From Cymodocea nodosa (lineage: Eukaryota > Streptophyta > Magnoliopsida > Alismatales > Cymodoceaceae): 64,000 bases of DNA. The position numbers and the translations under genes were made by a program. Below, one piece after another: positions 56,952-64,000 of the stretch. The notes below the pieces were generated by a model. It was given only the letters and a program-made list of their open reading frames with translations. It did not search any database and was not told where the DNA came from. Numbering within the stretch: position 1 is the first letter of the stretch; the number at the start of each line of letters is the position of its first letter. Location: assembly GCA_036874045.1 (NCBI GenBank), contig JAZBRI010000011.1, positions 9,663,501 through 9,727,500 of the forward strand, read 5' to 3'.

Positions 56952-58795
56952 TGTTAGAACCCGAGTATTTTGATAATGCAAAACCTATGTGAGGAAACAT
57001 ATTGTATTTCACAGTTAAGTCTGTACTGCAATAGATTAGAAGGCTGTTAGAACAATTTCCAAACAGATGAACAGATCAAGAAGGTTCCAAATGAATAGAT
57101 CAAGAAGATACAGCAAAATCGGATAGTTACAGGTCTAAGTATTCGAAGAGCAAGTTTAAAGCAGCTGCAATACTATTAGATAGTTAGAAGAATAACTATC
57201 CAATTTTACAAAGCCTTCGGAGAGTTATTTAATCAGACAATTAAGGGGATTGAATGATCGGATAGTTAAGGAGTTAACTATCCGGAAGCTTAACGGACTT
57301 GTCGGAGAGTTATAGGTATAACTATCTGAGAGTTAAGTCATTCAATAAACCACGTGCAGAAATACAGAACGGAAGCTTAAAGGACTTGTCGGAGAGTTAG
57401 ATAACTATCCGAGTTTTCTTTTCGGAGAGTTAGATAACTATTCGAGTTTTTCGGTAAGTTACAGGTATAACTTTCCAAAACTTAAGTCATTTTATTACGC
57501 ACGTGCAAAATGGAGAAGCCAATAGTTGAAAGCTTAAAAGGGAAAATCAGAGAGTTAGATAACTATCCGAAATTTCGAAGAGAGAGTTTCGGTAAGTTAC
57601 AGTTTAACTATTTGAAACTTAAGTTACTGAAATTGCCACGTGCAGAATTCCAGAAAGAAGACCATTTAAGTTTTCGAAGAGTTAGAAAGATAACTATCCA
57701 AAATTTCAAGAGAGTTTCGGTGAGTTACAGTTTAACCTTCCGAAACTTAAGTTAGTGAATTTCCCACGTGCAGAAATCTAGACAAATGCTCAAATGGATT
57801 TTTCGAAGAGTTAGAAAGATAACTATCTGAAATTTCAAAAGAGTTTCGGTGAGTTACAATTTAACCATCCGAAACTTAAGTCATTGAATTTCCCACGTGC
57901 AGAATTCCAGAGAGTGGCTCAAATAAGTTTTCGGAGAGTTAGAAAAATAACTATCCGAAATCCTGAAGCATTTCGGTGAGTTATAAGGATAAACTTCCGA
58001 AACTTAAGTCAGCCATTTATGCACGTGCTAAATTAAAGCAATCGGAAAGTTGACAGAGTCAAACTATCCGACAAGTATTTAACTGTTCGGTGAGTTACAG
58101 TTACTCTTTGGAGAGTTGCATAACTAACTATCCGACAAAACAAGAAAATCGGTAAGATATCTTGAAACGATTTTTTGAACGGTCGCTTGCTGTATTAGGA
58201 CTTGATCCTAATTAAGTACAGTAGAATACATCTATTAGAGGAAAATATGATCGTTGTACATATCAAGTATATATTCAAAATACAGACAACGGAGATACAG
58301 AGAGATATACAGTGAGCTACACTTCAATTCCATTGACACTCAAGTTTGCAAATAGTGAAACATAGTCTAAAGATCTACTGCAGAAAAAGCTCTTGCGCCA
58401 AAACTCTGATTGAAGGTTTAAAGTTGTTGGTTCGTGGCTTCAACCTGAAAGCTGCATACAGTGTTGGTTTGAGTTTCGACCTGAAAACTCTAGAGGTTGG
58501 TTTACTGAAGTTTTTACTTGAAAAATTTTGTGTAGTTGGTTCTTGCTTTATCCTGAAAGCAAGTGTGTAAGTGTTGAAACACTTAGTGAAGCCCAAGTGA
58601 ATCTTGGGGGTAGACTAGCTAAATTGGTGAATCACCTAAAAATTTTGTTGTGTGTTTCTTATCTCTGTTGATTTGCATTATATTAGTTTCATCTTATTTC
58701 ATTTTTGTTGAATCATTCGATTCAACATTAAAAGAATTTTAAAACTATATACTTTCACCATTCACCCCCCCTCTAGTGAGCCTATCGATCCCAAC
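56952..58795 (+). repeat. 5' LTR, family 3
   Basis: Starts TGTTAGAACCCGAGTATTTT and ends CGATCCCAACA. The U3 part carries a tandem array of about 128-bp units with CACGTG in each (57280-58080). The last 500 bp contain GGTGAATCACCTAAAA and CACCCCCCCTCTAGTGAGCC. ORFs inside the LTR (57510-57755, 58346-58570) arise from the repeats and have no known domain. Confidence 0.88.
57280..58080 (+). repeat. Tandem array of ~128-bp units with CACGTG, in LTR U3
   Basis: CACGTG occurs at 57351, 57500, 57637, 57765, 57894 and 58022; the last four are spaced 128, 129 and 128 bp. Each unit reads GGAGAGTTAG...ATAACTATCCGAAAT...TTTCGGTGAGTTACAGTTTA...CCGAAACTTAAGTCA...CCCACGTGCAGAA. The first two units are shorter or rearranged. 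Confidence 0.9.
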
Positions 58796-58797
58796 AT

Positions 58798-58809
58798 TTG
58801 GTATCAAAG
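58798..58809 (+). other. Primer binding site, tRNA-iMet type (family 3)
   Basis: TGGTATCAAAGC, two bases after the LTR end, differs from the canonical site by one base. Confidence 0.8.
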
Positions 58810-58847
58810 CAAGGTTAATCCTTCATAAGATTTAACCATCTAGATTT

Positions 58848-60399
58848 ATGGCTCAATTTGCTGAAGGACAAAACATCCACAGACCTCCTCTATTCGATGG
58901 ATCCAATTATAACTATTGGAAGAATAGAATGGAGTGCTTCCTTAGGAGTTCAGATGTTAAACTCTAGAAGACTGTTGTTCTTGGAACTACAGTTCCAACC
59001 AGTGATATTTCGAACTGGTTTGAGGAGGATGAGAAAATCATCTAGCTGGATGCTAGAGGGCTGAATGCCATTTATTGTGTACTAACTGTTGATCAAAATA
59101 ATAAGGTATCTACATGTAAATCTGCTCATGAGGCTTGGAAAATCCTTCAAGTTACTCATGAAGGTACAAGCCAAGTTAAGGATACAAAAATCAGTATTCT
59201 TTTGAGAAAACTAGAACTGTTTAGAATGAATGATAATGAAAACATAACTGAAATGTTTTTTAGATTTACTAAAATCATTAACAGTCTAAAAGGCTTGCGA
59301 AAAGAGTTCTCTTCACGTGAACGGGTATAGAAGATCCTGAGGAGCTTAACTGTTAAGTGGAAACAGAAGTCCACGTCTATTCAAGATTCCAAGGATCTCA
59401 ACAATTATATAGTTGAAGAAATGTTGGGCAATCTTCTGGCCCACGAAGCTCAGATGAAGGACTGGAAAGAGCAAGAAGGAACTGTTTAAGAGAAAGCTGA
59501 AAAGAAAAAGGAAATGGCATTTCCATCTGTAGAGGAAGCTCTAAGCTCAGACGATGATGAAATCATGTTGTTGGCAAGGAACTTCAGAAAGTTTATGAAG
59601 AAAAAGAATAAGTCCAACTCTTCTAAAAGAACGATCCCTACATGTTTCAAATGTAAAAGGCAAGGGCACATACAGACCTTCTATTCATTTCAGACAGAAG
59701 AGGATCAAGGAGATAAGAAGAAGAGATTGAAGGACAAAAAGAAGATGGCTCTCAAAGCTACGTGGGATGGCAATAGCTCTTCAAGCTGTTCATCAGATTC
59801 TAAAGAAGAAGCAGCAACCAATGTTTGTTTTGTAGCACAAGAGGTATGCTCTACTTCCTCTAGTTCAGAAAAAGAGCATGATGAGTTAGACATAAACAGT
59901 CTTCTATCTACTATAGATAATTTATATGTGAAATGTAGAGATTTTAAGAAAGAAATTAAAAGATTAAATCATTGCTTAGAAAATTCATTTACAGAATTAG
60001 AATCAACTATAGTTGAAAATAGAAATCTAAAATCAAATTTAGATAAGTATAGTTGTGATAACTATGGATTAAAAGATGAAAATAAAAGTCTATTAACTAC
60101 TATATCAGACTTGAAAGATACTATATGTAAATTCACTCAAGGACAAAAAAGATTAAATAAAATAATAGGATCTCAATGATCAAATGGGAATAAATATGGC
60201 CTAGGGTATACTACACCACAGGAAATACCTTATTGTGGTGGAGTGATTCGATCTTATAGAGATGGCACCACTATATTTGCCATCAAACGAAGATCAGGTC
60301 ATATGTGGCTGCCAAGAGGCAATAGATTTAATATTTTAAGGACTAACTCCACTGGACCTAAGAAGATTTGGGTACCAAAAGCTTTAATTTCAATATGAT
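58848..60399 (+). pseudogene. gag of the family 3 element
   Basis: The ATG at 58848 (MAQFAEGQNIHRPPLFDGSN) opens a capsid-like domain (NYWKNRMECFLRS, DARGLNAIYCVLTVDQ, HEGTSQVKDTKISILLRKLE). Stops are at about 58965, 59042 and 59327 (all TAG) and 59487 (TAA). From 59514 the frame is open to 60179: an acidic SSDDDEIMLLARNFRKF block, and a knuckle CFKCKRQGHIQTFY whose last Cys is Tyr. A Ser-rich linker, a coiled coil (59900-60170) and, past a stop, NKYGLGYTTP follow. The tail runs to the protease near 60400 after a frame change. Confidence 0.85.
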
Positions 60400-63300
60400 T
60401 TGCAAGGTGACAAGGAGTTTCAAGCACGTTCAACTAAATGGATTGTGGACAATGGATGCTCAAAGCACATGACAGGTAAGAAAAGCTTTCTTGACTCAGT
60501 TAAAAACTTAAGTTCAGGATCTGTTAAGTTTGGAAATAATGAAAAGTGTAAAATAACTGCAATAGGAAATATTACATTTGAAAATGGTATAATTGAGAAT
60601 GTCTTGCATGTAAATGGATTAAAACAAAATTTGTTAAGTGTAGGACAATTATGTGATAAAGGCTATACTGTTTCTTTTAATGCTAAAAACTGCTACATTA
60701 TTGATCCTACCACAAATGAAACAAAATTTACTGGTATTAGAAATTGCTCAATATATACATTAAACTTTCCATGTGAAAATTATGTAAGCAATTCTTGTTT
60801 GGTAGCAACTGGTGAAGACAATTGGGTGTGGCATAGAAGACTTGGTCACATTAGTATGAAGAATATCAGAAAGCTATCCACGGGTGATCTTGTTAGGGGT
60901 CTGCCTAAACTCACTTTTATGAAGGATAGAGTGTGTAGTGAGTGTATGCTAGGGAAGCAGAAGAGAACTGCTCTTCACAGCAAAAGTGTTGTTTCCACCA
61001 AAAGACCATTAGAACTGTTGCATCTAGATTTGTTTGGTCATTCTCAAGTATCTAGTCTTGGGCGTCGAAAATATACCTTTGTTATTGTTGATGATTTCTT
61101 CAGATTAACTTGGGTGATATTTTTGACACATAAAAATGAAACTTGCAATGAGTTCAGGAATTTCTGCATAAGAGTTTAGAATCAGAAGGAACTAACAGTG
61201 AAGAAAATTAGAAGTGATCATAGAGGTGAATTTGAAAACTATGAATTTGAAAACCTCTGCAATTCATTTGGAATTCTACATGAATTCTCTTGTCCTAGAA
61301 CTTCTGCTCAAAATGGAGTTGTGGAAAGGAAAAATAGGACATTACAAGAAATGGCTAGAACTATGTTAAATGCCACGGATCTACCTAAATTTCTCTAGGC
61401 AGAAGCTGTAGGAATAGCGTGTCACATTTCCAATAGAACTCACATTAGATCCATATTGAATAAGACACCCTTTGAACTTTGGTTTGATAAAACTCCAAAT
61501 GTTGGCTATTTTAAAACATTTGGATGCAAATGTTTTGTCTTAAATACAGGAAATGCTAAAGACAAGTTTGATGCTAAGTCTGAACCTGCCATACTGGTTG
61601 GTTACTCGTTGAGAAGCAAAGCTTACAAAGTATATTTTGCTGAAGATAGAAGAGTGGAGGAAAGTATAAATGTTCAGTTTGATGAAGATCTGTTCCAGAA
61701 TTTCAAAAAGTTGAAGATTAATAATGATAGTGAAAATGAATACTTTGAAGATGATAAAAGCAAGCAGAATACCAATTCACAAGTGTTAGACCAGAATGTC
61801 AACCATAGATATTAGAATCATAACAATTGGAAGTTTAGATCTAATCATCCCAAGGAACAAATTATTGGAAATATATCTAAAGGGGTACAAACTAGAAGCA
61901 AAGCACAAGATATCTGCAATTTTTGTGCATTTGTGTCAGAAATAGAGCCAAAATCAGTAGATGAAGCTTGTAAGGATACCTACTAGACAATGGCTATGCA
62001 GGAAGAATTAAATCAGTTCCAGAAAAACAATGTGTGGGAACTAATAGAAAAACCTGCAGGAAAATCCATCATTGGAACTAAATGGATTTTTAAAAACAAA
62101 TTAGATGAAGAAGGTAACATTCTTAGAAATAAAGCTCGATTAGTTGCACAAGGCTACAATTAGCAGGAAGGTATTGACTATGAAGAAACTTTTGCTCTTG
62201 TAGCTAGGATTGAAGCTATCAGAATGTTGCTTGCCTTTGCAAGTAGTATGAAGATAAGATTGTTTCAAATGGATGTGAAAAGTACCTTCTTAAATGGAGA
62301 AATTCAAGAAGAAGTGTTTGTTAAACAACCTCCTGGATTTGAAGATGAACTCAAGCCGAATCATGTCTACAAACTAAGAAAGGCTCTATATGGTTTGAAA
62401 TAGGTACCTAGAGCTTGGTATGAGAAATTGAAAAAATTTTTAATTGAAAACAATTTTTCTATAGGCAAAGTGGACAGCACTTTGTTTATCAAAACTTTTG
62501 ATGTGCACATGTTGATTGTTCAGATATATGTTGATGATATAGTCTTTGGAGTCACTTTAGAAGATCTCTATCATGAATTTCAGAATTTGATGAAAAATAA
62601 ATTCGAAATGAGCATGATGGGAGAATTGAAGTTTTTCTTGGGATTACAAATTCATTAGATGCATAATGGTATCTTTGTCAACCAAGAAAAATACTACAAA
62701 GAGATGTTGAAGAAATTTGGTTATGAAAACATCAAATCCGCAAATACTCCAATGAGTTCAAGCATTAAAATAGAAATGGATGATTCAAGTGTTGTAGTGG
62801 ATCAAAGGCAATATAGAGGTATGATTGGATCCCTGTTATACCTTTCAACTAGCAGGCCAGATATTATGTTTAGTGTATGCTTGTGTGTTAGATTTCAAGC
62901 ATCACCAAAGGAATCACATTTGAAATCAGTCAAAAGGATTTTCAGATATCTACAAGGAACAAAAGATTTCAGATTATTCTACTCAGCTGACAGTAGTTTG
63001 ATTTTAACAGGCTATAGTGATGCAGATTATGCAGGGAGCAGATCTGATAGAAAAAGCACCAGTGGTACTTGTCAATTACTTGGATGTTCTTTAATCTCAT
63101 GGTTCAGTAGGAAACAAAATTGTATAGCTCTATCTACTACTGAAGCCGAGTATATTGCAGCTGGATTATGTTGTTCACAAATCCTTTGGATGCAGCAAAC
63201 TCTAACAGATTACAGACTGAATATTCAAAATTCAATCATATTTTGTGATAACAACAGTGCAATCAGTCTATCTAAGAATACAATACTTCATTCCAGAGCC

Positions 63301-63477
63301 AAGCATATCGAGATCAGACATCATTTTCTGAGAAATCATGTGGAGAAAGGGAACATTTCACTTAAGTTTGTGCCAATAGAAAATCAACTTGCAGATATTT
63401 TCACCAAACCTTTAAATGAATCAACTTTTAATCATATTAGACGAAATCTAGGAATATGTTCTTTACAAGATCTTTAA
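60400..63477 (+). pseudogene. pol of the family 3 element (protease, integrase, RT, RNase H)
   Basis: One frame of about 1,025 codons with seven internal stops, all TAG, and no frameshift seen. The protease site reads IVDNGCSKHMTG, with Asn for the usual Ser. The integrase zinc region WHRRLGHISM...CSECMLGK is complete. The core has LHLDLFGH, RSDHRGEFEN and SAQNGVVERKNRTL. RT shows [36 protein letters not shown] and YVDD (62527-62538). RNase H has YSDADYAGSRSDRKSTSGTC, ALSTTEAEYIAAGLCCSQ, FCDNNSAISLSKN and LADIFTKPLNE, ending GICSLQDL. Stops fall near 61177, 61396, 61813, 61990, 62161, 62401 and 62656. Confidence 0.9.
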
Positions 63478-63875
63478 ATATTTTTTTCATCAAGCTCACC
63501 ATATGGGAGCTTGTTTTTCTGCTAACCTACTCGTGTAGGATACAGTCAATATCAGTTTTACAGAAACTTAGTTTTACAGTCCTCACCTTTTTATATAATG
63601 ACAAAAAGGGGGAGAAGAATTTGGAAATTTTGGTCACTTACAGTATTTCCAGCAAGCACCAAAAGAGAATCATTAAAAGAGAAGAAAAACTCAGCACACA
63701 GATAGGGGGAGAAGTCTGCTCAAAGTTAGGGGGAGGAATCCCTCCTTGTCAGTATAGTTTTGATAAATTCCTGTTTTATGTTTCTCTATGTGACTAAATG
63801 TATAGAAATACACTAGAGAGTTAAATACATGTAAATAATTGTAAAGGTTTTTGTAATTATCAAAAAGGGAGAGAT
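63478..63875 (+). other. 3' untranslated region with several purine tracts
   Basis: GACAAAAAGGGGGAGAAGAA near 63600, AGATAGGGGGAGAAG near 63703, GTTAGGGGGAGGAAT near 63727 and ATCAAAAAGGGAGAGA at 63859-63875, the last abutting the 3' LTR. No env-like ORF is present. The ORF on 63456-63797 overlaps this region and shows no domain. Confidence 0.78.
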
Positions 63876-64000
63876 TGTTAGAACTCGAGTATTTTGATAA
63901 TGCAAAACCTATGTGAGGAAACATATTGTATTTCATAGTTAAGTCTGTACTGCATTAGATCAGAAGGTTGTTAGAACAATTTCCAAGCAGATGAACAGAT
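63876..64000 (+). repeat. 3' LTR, family 3, first 125 bp
   Basis: Starts TGTTAGAACTCGAGTATTTT and follows 56952 onward to the window end with six differences by hand count. Confidence 0.9.

Larger units (their letters stand above)
56952..64000 (+). mobile_element. Family 3 Ty1/copia (Sirevirus-like) element, nearly complete, runs off the window
   Basis: 5' LTR (56952-58795), PBS, gag, one long pol frame and paired purine tracts, then the first 125 bp of the 3' LTR. No env-like ORF lies after pol (only about 400 bp to the LTR). It inserted into the env-like ORF of a minus-strand family 1 element. Over the 125 bp visible in both LTRs I count six differences, five of them transitions. It is the least damaged element here. 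Confidence 0.9.

Noticed and set aside
57510-57755. 81-codon ORF in the tandem array
   Set aside because: Created by repeat units, and interrupted in neighbouring units.
63456-63797. 113-codon ORF after pol, as an env-like gene of family 3
   Set aside because: Overlaps the pol end and purine tracts, and has no similarity to the third ORFs of families 1 and 2.
1-64000. Endogenous pararetrovirus, CRISPR array, tRNA or rRNA genes
   Set aside because: Every RT or RNase H found belongs to copia or gypsy elements with LTRs. No direct-repeat/spacer array and no cloverleaf-like or rRNA sequence was recognised.

Overview
The window looks like intergenic nuclear DNA of a flowering plant, probably a eudicot. 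It is AT-rich and packed with nested, broken LTR retrotransposons. I found no intact host gene, no tRNA or rRNA gene and no CRISPR array. The species cannot be named from this sequence.

Three Ty1/copia families can be told apart by their long terminal repeats (LTRs). Family 1 LTRs start TGTTGAGTATTTT, family 2 TGTTAGGAATTTT and family 3 TGTTAGAAC. All three have a primer binding site (PBS) of the tRNA-iMet type (TGGTATCAGAGC-like), a gag with a CCHC knuckle followed by a coiled coil, and paired AAAAAGGGGGAGA polypurine tracts (PPTs). These are hallmarks of the Sirevirus (SIRE/Maximus) lineage. A Ty3/gypsy family ('G-LTR') is also present, with Athila/Tat-like integrase and a degenerate TGGCGCCGTTGCCGGGGA-type PBS.

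Layout. 1-6545 (minus) is the 3' part of a family 2 element: env-like ORF, spacer, and RNase H, RT and integrase. 6546-7825 is organelle-derived DNA with nad5-like and ndhF-like fragments. 7826-21143 (plus) is a nearly full family 1 element with an env-like ORF between pol and the 3' LTR. 21144-21520 is foreign GC-richer DNA. 21520-24773 (minus) is the protease, gag, PBS and 5' LTR of the same family 2 element that starts the window, so the block 6546-21520 sits inside it. 24774-27340 is an unassigned repeat plus a G-LTR (minus). 27350-32320 (plus) is an unusual module: a divergent env-like ORF, an F-box-like gene, a short membrane-segment ORF, a shared non-coding block and a gypsy-type PPT. 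32321-32800 is the start of a G-LTR (plus). 32805-40797 is the 3' half of a second family 1 element, whose LTR is interrupted by a truncated family 2 element. 40798-42183 holds an inverted family 1 LTR scrap and a G-LTR (plus). 42184-49341 (plus) is the 3' half of another family 2 element, its LTR interrupted by a family 3-like LTR. 49600-54345 (minus) is a gypsy element lacking protease and RT. 54346-56951 is a G-LTR scrap and the 3' end of a third family 1 element (minus). 56952-64000 (plus) is an almost complete family 3 element that runs off the window.

The most unusual theme is the extra ORF after pol. Related versions occur in two copia families and in the gypsy-bounded module, where an F-box-like gene lies behind it. 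In the copia copies it has its own TATA-like box about 90-105 bp upstream, preceded by the short repeated motifs that also fill the LTR U3 regions, which suggests an internal promoter. Almost every coding region is broken. In the family 3 element the breaks are nearly all single TAG stops in one open frame, as expected from deamination of methylated CHG sites.
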